DNA of 64,000 nt, from NCBI RefSeq assembly GCF_000172555.1, contig NZ_ABOX02000031.1:1-64000 (forward strand), read 5' to 3'. This DNA comes from Pedosphaera parvula Ellin514 (GTDB taxonomy: Bacteria > Verrucomicrobiota > Verrucomicrobiia > Limisphaerales > Pedosphaeraceae). The position numbers were made by a program, and so were the translations under genes. The notes beneath the pieces were generated by a model. It was not told the origin of the DNA, ran no database searches, and saw only the letters and a list, made by a program, of their open reading frames with translations. Positions 35,651-44,168 of the stretch are shown piece by piece. The first letter of the stretch is position 1, and every line of letters begins with the position of its first letter.

Positions 35651-37151
35651 GGCTTGGATAAACTGCGTGTATTGTGCCAGCGATAAAACGCCGCAGTGCC
35701 GTCATGGCGATGGTGGCGAGTGGGCACTTTGACCGGACCTCGAGCGCGATGGTGCGTGGGACGAGTCGCAGTGTTTCCTGATAAATCGCTGGATCAATCT
35801 TTTGTTGGAGTTGCTGCAATTGCCTCGTCCGCATTCCTTCCTCCGGGCTGAGCAATATCGCATACACCAGTGCCACCGCACTCATCGGATCGCGGGCAGC
35901 CATGTCCAGGTCCTGTGGCAGTTTCGATCTCAAGTCCGCGGCATAGTCGAGGTGTCTGCCTGTGGGCGCGCCGATCGTTTCTGAAATAATCAACGTCTGG
36001 CCAACGGTACCTAATCCACTTGTCGCGCTCCTTTGCCCGCCGATGAGATCAGCCAGTTGCGGCGCCCGGACGATCCGCGGCGGCAATTCTTCAGCCGGTT
36101 GCATTTGCTCCTGAATTTGGTTCTCCGCGTCATGCAGGTTGACCTCCGTAAACTTGCCTTCGAAGCTTGGGTCCAATCGCTTTATCCTCTCTTCCAGTGG
36201 AGGATGAGTGGAAAAGATATTTGAAAGGGATTCACTCAAACCGTTTGCGAAGAACAGATGACTAGCCTCCTCCGCATTGGGATCTTCAATGCTCGAACCG
36301 CATCCGCCGACTTTTTTCAAGGCATTGGCCAGGCCTTCAGGATTGCGGGTGAACTGCACCGAGGCCGCATCCGCCAGGAACTCGCGTTGCCGGCTCACCG
36401 CACTTTTAATGAGGCTGCTAAAAAACACGCCAATCCAGCCGATGATGAACAGTGCAATGCCCAGCACAAATATGGAACCACGGTCGCGATCGCGCTCCCG
36501 ATAACGTGAACCTCTTTGGTCCATCAAAATCCGCCCGAACATCGCAATGCATAGAATCCCGAACACCAGTCCCATCAACCGCAGATTCAACCGCATGTCC
36601 CCATTCAAAATATGGCTGAACTCGTGGCCGATGACTCCCTGCAATTCATCCCGTGTCAGCAAGCGCAGGCATCCCCGCGTCGCGCAAATCACCATGTCCT
36701 TCGTGGAATGACCGGCGGCAAACGCGTTGATTCCCGGTTCACCATCCATCACATACACCTGTGGCACCGGGGTGCCGGATGCGATGGACATTTCCTCGAC
36801 CACGTTTAAAAACTTACGCTCATCCGGATCGCTCGTATTCGAATCGATTGGCCGCCCACCCATCATTTCTGCCACCGCACTGCCACCGCTGGACAACTGC
36901 AGCGTCTTGTAAGTGCTGCCACAAAAGATGACCAACAAGGTTCCCAGCGTCGCGAGGCCGAATACGCGTGGGTCATAGGTTCGAGCCCGATACTCCGCTC
37001 CATATTGATGCCGTGAATGTTGTGTTCCGGAGAAGATCACGCCCACGGCAAAATTGACTGCCAGAAGTATGCCGAGGACCGCAATAATGAAATAAACCAC
37101 CAGCCACTTGGTAGTGCGGCGGGCGGCATCCTGGCGCTGAAAAAAGTCCAT
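35634..37151 (-). CDS. Membrane M48 (HtpX-like) metalloprotease, frameshifted near its end
   Basis: 505 residues in this frame. Two N-terminal membrane helices (about 14-42 and 62-78), the zinc site HEFSH (176-180, in QGVIGHEFSHILNGDMRLN), two more helices (about 191-210 and 223-250), then SRQREFLADAASVQFTRNPEG with the third ligand Glu, and FSTHPPLEERIKRL. The last about 19 residues (FIAGTIHAVYPSHAVRH) are out of frame; the true continuation is the TerB-like frame at 35183-35650. It probably degrades damaged membrane proteins. A lemA gene lies directly upstream, a pairing common in bacteria. Confidence 0.85.
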   Translation of the reverse strand: MDFFQRQDAARRTTKWLVVYFIIAVLGILLAVNFAVGVIFSGTQHSRHQYGAEYRARTYDPRVFGLATLGTLLVIFCGSTYKTLQLSSGGSAVAEMMGGRPIDSNTSDPDERKFLNVVEEMSIASGTPVPQVYVMDGEPGINAFAAGHSTKDMVICATRGCLRLLTRDELQGVIGHEFSHILNGDMRLNLRLMGLVFGILCIAMFGRILMDQRGSRYRERDRDRGSIFVLGIALFIIGWIGVFFSSLIKSAVSRQREFLADAASVQFTRNPEGLANALKKVGGCGSSIEDPNAEEASHLFFANGLSESLSNIFSTHPPLEERIKRLDPSFEGKFTEVNLHDAENQIQEQMQPAEELPPRIVRAPQLADLIGGQRSATSGLGTVGQTLIISETIGAPTGRHLDYAADLRSKLPQDLDMAARDPMSAVALVYAILLSPEEGMRTRQLQQLQQKIDPAIYQETLRLVPRTIALEVRSKCPLATIAMTALRRFIAGTIHAVYPSHAVRH

Positions 37152-37214
37152 AACGAACGCCTAAATACAAGACCCGACGCCCGTGCAACCGGACATCGGG
37201 ATCATTGCGATAAA

Positions 37215-37817
37215 TTAAAACTGAACCTTTGGAGCTGCCTTCTCCTCCGGCTTTTCAATCACAAACATTTCTGCCGGCCCGAAGTTGAAGGTATTGGCGA
37301 TGAAATTGGTCGGCACGCTTTCGCGCTTTGTATTGTACATCATCACGGAGTCATTGTAAGCCTGGCGCGCAAAAGCGACCTTGTTTTCGGTGGAGGTCAA
37401 CTCCTCCATCAGGCGCGTCATTTCCTGATTCGCCTTCAGGTCTGGATAAGCCTCCGCCAACGCGAACAAACGACCCAACGAGCCAGTCAAAGCCGTTTCT
37501 GCTCCCCCCATTTCCTTGATCGCGGAAGCATCTCCAGGGTTTTGCGCCGCCCGGGTGTTGGCGCTCGAGGCGGCGTTGCGCGCGGCAATGACCTCCTCCA
37601 ACGTTCCCCGCTCGTGCTTCATGTAACCCTTGGCAGTTTCCACGAGGTTCGGAATCAGGTCATAACGACGCTTCAACTGCACATCGATTTGTGCATAAGC
37701 GTTCTTAAAACGGTTCCGCAAGGTCACCAGGCTGTTGTAGCCACCCACGCCCCAGAAGATAATCAGGACCAGCGGTACAAAAATAACCCCTAGAATGATC
37801 AGTAATACTAAGCCCAT
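37215..37817 (-). CDS. lemA: LemA family protein
   Basis: 200 residues, the usual size. One N-terminal membrane helix (GLVLLIILGVIFVPLVLIIFWGVGGYNSLV) followed by the canonical LemA stretch NRFKNAYAQIDVQLKRRYDLIPNLVETAKGYMKHE and long helices, ending in FNFGPAEMFVIEKPEEKAAPKVQF. The outward-facing helical bundle is of unknown biochemical role; LemA proteins occur next to M48 proteases and appear to be envelope-stress partners. The M48 gene follows 63 bases downstream, so an operon is likely. Confidence 0.95.
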   Translation of the reverse strand: MGLVLLIILGVIFVPLVLIIFWGVGGYNSLVTLRNRFKNAYAQIDVQLKRRYDLIPNLVETAKGYMKHERGTLEEVIAARNAASSANTRAAQNPGDASAIKEMGGAETALTGSLGRLFALAEAYPDLKANQEMTRLMEELTSTENKVAFARQAYNDSVMMYNTKRESVPTNFIANTFNFGPAEMFVIEKPEEKAAPKVQF

Positions 37818-37918
37818 ATGATTCCTTTCATATCAAAAGGTTTCGCTAAACCGCCGCTTCACGCAATTACATTTTCGACCCCGATTTGTAAACAGGGCCC
37901 CTGATTGCCGAAGCAGAC

Positions 37919-38800
37919 TCACTTCACAAACCCGCGCAACTTAAGCCAATAAACACAATCACTGGTCCACGGATGCAACTTGGTGGCCGAATTATATGCC
38001 CTGGTGCCAAGCGCAGTGCCGTGAGCGCCTTTCTCATAAATGTGCAGATCAAACGGCACCCCTGCCTCGCGCAATGCCGTGGCGAACATCAAAGCATTTT
38101 CCACCGGCACCGCTTTGTCCTCGACGGTATGAAAAAGAAAACAGGGCGGCGTCTCCTTCGTTACATGACATTCATTGGAAAGCTCCTTCACCAACTCCGG
38201 CGAAGGATCCTTCCCCAGCAGATTCATCTTGGACCCAGCATGCGTCTTTTCTCCCATCGTGATAACGGGATAGCAAAGGATGCCAAGGTCCGGCCGCGAA
38301 CTTTCCTTTTCCACGGCGTCGGTGCTATCCGATTTCCCTCCATCAAAGTGCGTCATCAAAGTTGCCGCTAAATGTCCGCCTGCCGAAGAACCAATTATTC
38401 CCACCCGCTTCGGATCCAATTTCCACTCGGCCGCATGCGAACGAACCAGTCGAATGGCTCGCGATACATCCTGCAATTCCACTGGATGATGATAACCCGC
38501 CGAGCCCAGTCGATACTTCAGCACAAAGGCCGTCACGCCTTGATCCTTTAACCACAACGCGTAATCCTTGCCTTCATACGGAGCCAGATTGCCATAACCA
38601 CCACCTGGACAAACCACCATCGCCGCTCCAGTGGCTTTGTCGGGACTCGGGAAAAAGGGTGTCAGCGTTGGAATATCCTTGTCGGCTGTTCCCAACGCAC
38701 CGGGCGCGCCATCCTCCCAGAGAGGAAACGAATTCGTCGGTTGAGCCTGCGATGCTGAGAGAAGCATGAAAGACGACAAAAGACTCATAAGGAATTTCAT
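37919..38800 (-). CDS. Secreted alpha/beta hydrolase (carbohydrate acetyl-esterase-like)
   Basis: 293 residues from the Met of the signal peptide MKFLMSLLSSFMLLSASQAQ. BD-FAE/acetyl-xylan-esterase-like fold: oxyanion motif VVCPGGGYGNLAPYEG, nucleophile GIIGSSAGGHLAATLM, acid in TVEDKAVPVENA, and catalytic His in YEKGAHGTALG. It likely deacetylates plant polysaccharides in the periplasm or outside, fitting the nearby SASA esterase. The frame runs 8 codons further upstream, but those precede the signal peptide. Confidence 0.88.
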   Translation of the reverse strand: MKFLMSLLSSFMLLSASQAQPTNSFPLWEDGAPGALGTADKDIPTLTPFFPSPDKATGAAMVVCPGGGYGNLAPYEGKDYALWLKDQGVTAFVLKYRLGSAGYHHPVELQDVSRAIRLVRSHAAEWKLDPKRVGIIGSSAGGHLAATLMTHFDGGKSDSTDAVEKESSRPDLGILCYPVITMGEKTHAGSKMNLLGKDPSPELVKELSNECHVTKETPPCFLFHTVEDKAVPVENALMFATALREAGVPFDLHIYEKGAHGTALGTRAYNSATKLHPWTSDCVYWLKLRGFVK

Positions 38801-38872
38801 AGATGGATGAGACGAGAATAACAAGTTGGAAAACTCTTGAGCAAGATTCTTTCCAAAGAAAATGTTGGTGGC

Positions 38873-40324
38873 TCAGGCGATAATGTCCCTGACCACATTC
38901 CCCTGGACATCGGTCAGCCGAAAATCCCGGCCGGAATGACGGAACGTCAGCTTCTCATGATCGAATCCCAGTAGCGCCAGCATTGTCGCGTGCAGATCAT
39001 GAACATGCACCTTGTCCTCCGCAGCCTTGAAGCCGAATTCATCCGTCGCGCCGTGCACGTGACCGCCTCGCACGCCACCACCGGCCAGCCACATGCTGAA
39101 TCCATAATGATTATGATCGCGGCCGTTGATCTTCCCGGCATTGGCGCCCGGTGTCGGCAATTCCACCACCGGCGTCCGTCCGAATTCTCCGCCCCAGACA
39201 ACCAACGTATCTTCCAACATCCCGCGCTGTTTCAAATCCTTCAACAACGCTCCAATCGCCTGATCGCATTCTCCGGCTAACCTGCGGTGGTTCACCTCGA
39301 TGTCATCATGATTATCCCATGGCTGACCGGCCCCATGCCAGACTTGCACGAATCGAACCCCTCGTTCCACCAATCGCCGTGCGATCAACAATTGCCGCGC
39401 CTGCGTTCCCTCACCATACATCTTGCGGATATGCTCCGGCTCCAATGAAATATCAAACGCATCGCTCGCATCCATCTGCATGCGATAGGCCAGCTCGAAC
39501 GATTGAATCCGCGCTTCCAATTGCGCATCTTCCTTCCGCTTCTGGCGATGCTTCTCGTTGAGGGCCTGCAATAAATCCAACTGCTGCCGTTGCTCCGGCA
39601 TCGGCTCGTAATTATTTTTGATGTTCTCGATCAACTCCTCGATGCGTGTCTTTTCGGTATTGATGTAAGTGCCCTGGTAAACACCGGGCAAAAATCCCGA
39701 TTGCCAGTTCTGCGACTCCTGAATCGGATACCCGCCCGGACACATCGCGATGAATCCCGGCAGATTCTGGTTCTCGGAACCCAACCCATATGTCACCCAC
39801 GAGCCCACACTTGGCCGTATCTGCCGCGCATCGCCGCAATTCATCAGCAACAACGACGGCTCATGATTCGGCACCTCCGCCATCATGGATCGGATCACAC
39901 AGATATCATCGATATTCTCCGCCACATGGGGGAATAACTCGCTCACCTCGATGCCGCTCTGGCCATATTTCTGAAATTTGTACGGCGATGCAAACGCCGC
40001 GCCCGTCTTGCGCTCTGTGGCCAATTCCATCGGCAACGCCTTGCCGTTATACTTCGTCAACATCGGCTTCGGATCAAAAGTATCCACATGCGATGGCCCG
40101 CCGTTCGCAAAAATATGAATCACCCGCTTTGCCTTGCCAAAAAAATGCGGTGCCTTCGGAGTCAGCGGCGCAGCATAGCCCTCGCTCGCCTTCGCCTGGT
40201 TCAACATGCCTAAATTACCGAACAGGTTGGCCAGCCCGAGCGCCCCCATGCCCATGCCGCAACGACGCAGGAAACCACGGCGTGTCAGCGCCAGATGCTC
40301 CGGATTGAAGGCGTGATGGTTCAT
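38873..40324 (-). CDS. DUF1501 protein, TAT-exported (sulfatase-like)
   Basis: 483 residues. Twin-arginine signal LTRRGFLRRCGMGMGALGLANL (R15, R16). The alkaline-phosphatase-superfamily-like core shows FANGGPSHVDTFDPKP (about 72-87), FVQVWHGAGQPWDNHDD, VVWGGEFGRTP and the closing HDLHATMLALLGFDHEKLTFRHSGRDFRLTDV. These proteins are abundant in Planctomycetes and Verrucomicrobia and usually follow a DUF1549/PSD1 cytochrome-domain gene; no such partner is present here. Function is unknown; a role in sulfated-polysaccharide breakdown is often guessed. Confidence 0.92.
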   Translation of the reverse strand: MNHHAFNPEHLALTRRGFLRRCGMGMGALGLANLFGNLGMLNQAKASEGYAAPLTPKAPHFFGKAKRVIHIFANGGPSHVDTFDPKPMLTKYNGKALPMELATERKTGAAFASPYKFQKYGQSGIEVSELFPHVAENIDDICVIRSMMAEVPNHEPSLLLMNCGDARQIRPSVGSWVTYGLGSENQNLPGFIAMCPGGYPIQESQNWQSGFLPGVYQGTYINTEKTRIEELIENIKNNYEPMPEQRQQLDLLQALNEKHRQKRKEDAQLEARIQSFELAYRMQMDASDAFDISLEPEHIRKMYGEGTQARQLLIARRLVERGVRFVQVWHGAGQPWDNHDDIEVNHRRLAGECDQAIGALLKDLKQRGMLEDTLVVWGGEFGRTPVVELPTPGANAGKINGRDHNHYGFSMWLAGGGVRGGHVHGATDEFGFKAAEDKVHVHDLHATMLALLGFDHEKLTFRHSGRDFRLTDVQGNVVRDIIA

Positions 40325-40524
40325 ATCAAAATTGTATCTCTTTAATTCTCAAATTCCAGCCGCTTTTCTTTGACGCTCCAATTTCCCCCTACATTCACCG
40401 CCATGCAAGAATGTTATCGCTTCGATATCCTCGCCGCCGGATTCCGACCGCGAACAGTGATTCCCTTCAGTCCTGGGCCGCTTTCTCCTCAACCATTCCT
40501 AATGCTCCCCTTTGCCCCCGGAGT

Positions 40525-40542
40525 GCCGGTTTCCCAACCGGC
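40525..40542. repeat. REP-like hairpin
   Basis: Perfect 7-bp stem GCCGGTT/AACCGGC with loop TCCC. No T-run on either side, so more likely a dispersed palindrome than a terminator. Confidence 0.55.
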
Positions 40543-40658
40543 TTAACGCAAACGATAAGGGCAGGGACGCAAAATACGCTCCGGCCAAGCCACCACCTCG
40601 GGAATCCAATTGCCTTCGCCAAACCCGAGCGGCGCCAAGCCGATGATATCGCGTGCCC

Positions 40659-40694
40659 AAAAAACAAACAGGATGAGCCGAAGCTCATCCTGTT
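40659..40694 (-). terminator. Rho-independent terminator of the secreted unknown protein gene
   Basis: Perfect 12-bp stem AACAGGATGAGC (40667-40678) with GCTCATCCTGTT (40683-40694), loop CGAA; on the minus strand followed by TG and six T (40664-40659). It lies 64 bases past the stop of the gene at 40759. Confidence 0.88.
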
Positions 40695-40758
40695 GAAGTA
40701 TTCAAACAGCGGTTATGCGACTAAAGCCGGATGCAATTCGATCCGGCAGACAGACGCA

Positions 40759-41442
40759 TTAGTCCCGGTCTTCTCCACCATGTCGATTGTCGTTCGGTCG
40801 ATGGTTGCTGCAAGGCTCAGCGCTGATGCTGCCTTGGATGAGCACCTGATTCCCATTACTATCGCCCGTGCCACAGACGTTTGCCTCAAAGGAGTTTTCC
40901 TCCACTGTCATGGTGCCCTTGTGATTCACCAATGTGGACGAGCTTTTGATCGTGAAACCGGATACGCTAAAATGAAAGGGTAGGGCAGAGTATCCATCTT
41001 GGTCCCGGAGCGTATAAGTCTGAATGCTGTAATCGTGACTGCTGGAGGAACCGTTTCTGCAATTAGACCAGGAACTGTCCACCGAGCTCCCAGTTTGTTG
41101 GATTCCAAAAAAGCCCGTTACATCCACTGAGTTGGTACAGTCCTGAACCAAAATGCTCGGACTTCCTGAACCATCACTCGATGTCACCAACAACAGTTTC
41201 GCCTTCCTCGAGAAATTATTTGTCGTTGCTAAACCTAACGCCTGAATAATTTCCCTGCAGCCTTCCCGCACGACCTTCACTTTGGTTTCCGCCACATTTT
41301 TGTTGGTCCGGGTATCGCCCTGCATGACAGCGCACAATTGAAAGTTCAACTCTTGAACCAGATTGCTCTGGGCATTGCTGTTTTGCACCGCACTAATGCC
41401 CGTCAGGATGATGCCAAGGGTGATGATGAATATTTTCTTCAT
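40759..41442 (-). CDS. Secreted protein of unknown function
   Basis: 227 residues from the Met of a signal peptide MKKIFIITLGIILTGISAVQNSNAQ. The mature part is Ser- and Asn-rich with beta-strand-like pattern and several Cys (LQ..CAVMQ, REGCRE, VQDCTN, SNCRNG, NVCGTG, EPCSNH) that could form disulfides. I do not recognise the family. The C-terminal tail NHRPNDNRHGGEDRD is polar. It has its own terminator and no operon partner. The frame is open 18 codons further upstream, before the signal peptide. Confidence 0.72.
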   Translation of the reverse strand: MKKIFIITLGIILTGISAVQNSNAQSNLVQELNFQLCAVMQGDTRTNKNVAETKVKVVREGCREIIQALGLATTNNFSRKAKLLLVTSSDGSGSPSILVQDCTNSVDVTGFFGIQQTGSSVDSSWSNCRNGSSSSHDYSIQTYTLRDQDGYSALPFHFSVSGFTIKSSSTLVNHKGTMTVEENSFEANVCGTGDSNGNQVLIQGSISAEPCSNHRPNDNRHGGEDRD

Positions 41443-41709
41443 GTTATTTCTTGCTGATTGTTGTGGTCTTTCGATGTCGCCCCTTCCAAACAGCATCGGC
41501 TAACCATCGTTTGTTAACGTAATGAAGGACCAGTAGATTGCCATTGCTTTACAGAATTTCCCGCATCCCGGCAAGCTGATAGTTCCCTTAACTGACGGGT
41601 ATAAGATTTATTTATTCTCTTGCCGCAGCGGATTTCAATTCAACTGAAGCTAAGTCTCGCCTCCGTCTCCGAAACCAAACCTCTCAGCCCATCCAGCAAA
41701 TTGCCCGTT

Positions 41710-43902
41710 TCACTTGGAAACTGCGGCCTCTTGATTCAACTGCTCAGTGATGTCCACGATGGCTTGGCGCGCTGCGTCTCTTTTTTCAGGGCTCGTCTGC
41801 TCATGCAGATAAGTGCGAAATTCCTCGCGTGCCTCTTTGAGTTTTCCTTGTGATAACAAAGTCCTCGCTAGGAAGAAGCGTACAGTCGGCCACACAGGAT
41901 CGAAGCCCAGGGATTTTTGAAAATCTGCGATGGCTTCATCGTAGCGGTGTTGTTGCGCCGCTATCATTCCCTGGCAATAAAACGCAAACCAGCTTTTCGA
42001 ATCTAATTTCAGCCCGTCATTCAACGCCTTGGTGGCTTCCGGTATCCGTTTGTCTCCAAGCAAATCCATGGCCAGGTTGAAATGAGTAAAGGCTGATTCA
42101 GGGAAAATGTTAGCTGCGACTCTCGAACGGTTTGCATTGCTCAGTTGACACATAAAGAAGCCCACAACCTGCTGATCGTTTAGAAAACGATATTCCTTAT
42201 GTGGCACGCCAAACCATGTATATGCTGGATCCACCAGCAGTGCCTTTCCCTCCACGAAAACTCCAGCGCACGCATGAGTAACAAAACGGTCGCGATAATC
42301 CTTCGTGACCAGAACGTAGAATGTTTTCAGTCCAACCTCCCGTGCAAGGGCCATGTAGAGCAGAGTATATTCCTGGCAAATGAAACGGGTCTCTGGATTT
42401 GCCCAATCGTTGAAGGTTTGTTCTGCAGTTCTTCTACTGCTTTCTTCACCAAGATCGATATGCCGGGTCAATCCCTGGAAAATGCGCCGCGCTTTCTCCC
42501 TCTCATCTCGAGCATTGCCAACCAGTTCGCATGCCCATTTCTTCATTTCCGGCGTGCTGCTCATCGGGTACACCACCAAATTCATCTCCTCCTTCCCAAG
42601 CACTCGTGACAGATGCTTTTCCAACTCCTTTCTCGTAAACTCTCTCGGAACCGTGGCCTCCACCAAATACGGTGTCATCCGTGCATTCAGGCCTGCCAAA
42701 TCGTGTTTTATTCGATCGACTTCGGAATTAGTGACCCCCTTTCTTTCCACTTCTTTGATAAATCGTTCGTAATGCTCAACTGCTTGGGGGATTTCATTTA
42801 GCTTCGCGTAGGTATCTCCAATCATTTGGTCGGTGGTTTCATCAGTGTACATGCTCTCAACAGCATTCAATTCTAAGACCGCATTCTCCCGTTCTCCCTG
42901 GGAGGCATGAATCCGGGCCAGTTCCGCTCGGACAGTGCCATTGAAGGGCTCCAGCGCCTTCGCTTTCTCGAGGCACTTGACTGATTCCACCCATTTTTCT
43001 CTCTGCCCATATATGACGCTTAATTGTTGGTAACTCTCACTGTTGTCCGGATCGAGGTCGATTGCCTTCAGAAATTCATCCCGTGCCAGGAACGGTTCCC
43101 CCTTCATGAGATAGATCAATCCGAGAGTCTCATGAGCGGAGGCGAAATCCTGATCGATTGCGACAGCTTTTTTCGCAATCGCTGTAGCTTCTTCCGTCTG
43201 GCCTTGCCACACCTTTATTTGCGCCATGACAATCAGCGCCGGCATGAACTCTGGATCGATTTTCAGCGCCGATGCCAGAAACGGCTCAGACTCCACCAAT
43301 GCCTTGCCGCGATGATTTTCTGCCAGTGCCCGGCTGGTCAATTCCAGTGCATGGTTCGCTCGCAGCCGCGTACGCTCCATCTTTTTCAATTCTTCAGTCG
43401 TGGGTGTAATTTCCAGATATTTCAAAATGCGTTTGGACATGCCGAGTCCTGTGCGGGGCCAGTCACCTGTGCTCGCAATCCACTTGGTCGATCTCTTTCC
43501 AGTCGCCACATGCGTTACTTGAACCGTCACCTTGTATTTTTCCCCCTCTGGTTCGTAAGTGCAGTAGACCACTTCCTGCGCCTCAATTGCCCGACCAAAC
43601 TCACGTATTTGCTTCGAATCAAGTGGTTGTCCTCTCTCCAAATGCAACTCTCGATAGCCGTAACTGACGGAGCTTGTTGGCAGAACATGGATGCTGTGCA
43701 CAGCCTGAAGTGGCCTTTCAAAAAATTTTTCCGCTACGTACTGCCAGTGTGTCGCTTCGGTATCGGTAGATTCGCAATACGGCGCCAGCACTGCCACTGC
43801 GATTCGTTCCGCCGAATATGAATTCGTGACCGCAATTAGGAGAAGAACGAGCCAGAGTATTTTTATTGTTCTTGGTCCAAAACTGGAAAATGGAGAATGC
43901 AT
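41710..43902 (-). CDS. Periplasmic TPR protein with transglutaminase-like domain
   Basis: 730 residues from MHSPFSSFGPRTIKILWLVLLL; the following hydrophobic segment (about 12-30) is a signal. TPR units fill about 170-420 and again 610-720. Between them (about 480-590) a transglutaminase/papain-like core shows FICQEYTLLYMALAREVGLKTFYV (Cys nucleophile), THACAGVFVEGKALLVDPAYTW (His and Asp), i.e. the Cys-His-Asp triad. The N-terminal part (AERIAVAVLAPYCE) resembles proteins that work on peptide bonds in the envelope. The substrate is unknown. Upstream bases 43903-43947 are open but precede the signal. Confidence 0.82.
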   Translation of the reverse strand: MHSPFSSFGPRTIKILWLVLLLIAVTNSYSAERIAVAVLAPYCESTDTEATHWQYVAEKFFERPLQAVHSIHVLPTSSVSYGYRELHLERGQPLDSKQIREFGRAIEAQEVVYCTYEPEGEKYKVTVQVTHVATGKRSTKWIASTGDWPRTGLGMSKRILKYLEITPTTEELKKMERTRLRANHALELTSRALAENHRGKALVESEPFLASALKIDPEFMPALIVMAQIKVWQGQTEEATAIAKKAVAIDQDFASAHETLGLIYLMKGEPFLARDEFLKAIDLDPDNSESYQQLSVIYGQREKWVESVKCLEKAKALEPFNGTVRAELARIHASQGERENAVLELNAVESMYTDETTDQMIGDTYAKLNEIPQAVEHYERFIKEVERKGVTNSEVDRIKHDLAGLNARMTPYLVEATVPREFTRKELEKHLSRVLGKEEMNLVVYPMSSTPEMKKWACELVGNARDEREKARRIFQGLTRHIDLGEESSRRTAEQTFNDWANPETRFICQEYTLLYMALAREVGLKTFYVLVTKDYRDRFVTHACAGVFVEGKALLVDPAYTWFGVPHKEYRFLNDQQVVGFFMCQLSNANRSRVAANIFPESAFTHFNLAMDLLGDKRIPEATKALNDGLKLDSKSWFAFYCQGMIAAQQHRYDEAIADFQKSLGFDPVWPTVRFFLARTLLSQGKLKEAREEFRTYLHEQTSPEKRDAARQAIVDITEQLNQEAAVSK

Positions 43903-43972
43903 GTCCTGTGCCTGTAGTTTAAGAACATCGGTGCAGATGGCAAGCATCTCGTAAATATTTTCCTATTCTCTA

Positions 43973-44078
43973 TCACGTAAAAAACTTCCGTGTCAGATGA
44001 AAGAATACCGGTGCCGCGAAGCAAATGGAATCAATGCGATCCAGGGTGCCGCCATGTCCTTCGATCAATGTGTCTAAG
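43973..44078 (-). pseudogene. Relic of cdsA (phosphatidate cytidylyltransferase), C-terminus
   Basis: Minus-strand reading DLDTLIEGHGGTLDRIDS, then ICFAAPVFFHLTRKFFT and TGA. GHGG-x-L-D-R-x-D-S is the CDP-diglyceride synthase signature, and FAAPVFF follows it in intact enzymes as the last membrane helix. A TAG stands right before DLDT, and the remaining about 240 residues of a normal CdsA are absent. It lies between the TPR protein and the PQQ propeller. Confidence 0.72.
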
Positions 44079-44101
44079 TCCTATGTGAAAGGCTGGTATT
44101 T

Positions 44102-44147
44102 TTGTTGTGTTTTGTAGCGTTCCTGCTACCCTCCGTCCACACAACAA
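44102..44147 (+). promoter_or_regulatory. Stem-loop in the leader of the PQQ-propeller gene
   Basis: Nested inverted repeats: outer TTGTTGTG (44102-44109) with CACAACAA (44140-44147), inner GTAGC (44114-44118) with GCTAC (44125-44129). It ends 21 bases before the start codon. Possibly a DNA operator or an RNA hairpin; no known riboswitch is recognised. Confidence 0.4.
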
Positions 44148-44168
44148 CCAAGAAGGCAGGGACTCCTT

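Larger units (their letters stand above)
40325..40758. other. Intergenic stretch with palindromes, no gene
   Basis: Contains a REP-like hairpin GCCGGTT-TCCC-AACCGGC (40525-40542) and the terminator at 40659-40694. A 47-codon plus-strand frame from 40403 (MQECYRFDILAAGFRPRT) has no recognisable domain. Nothing else is seen. Confidence 0.5.
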
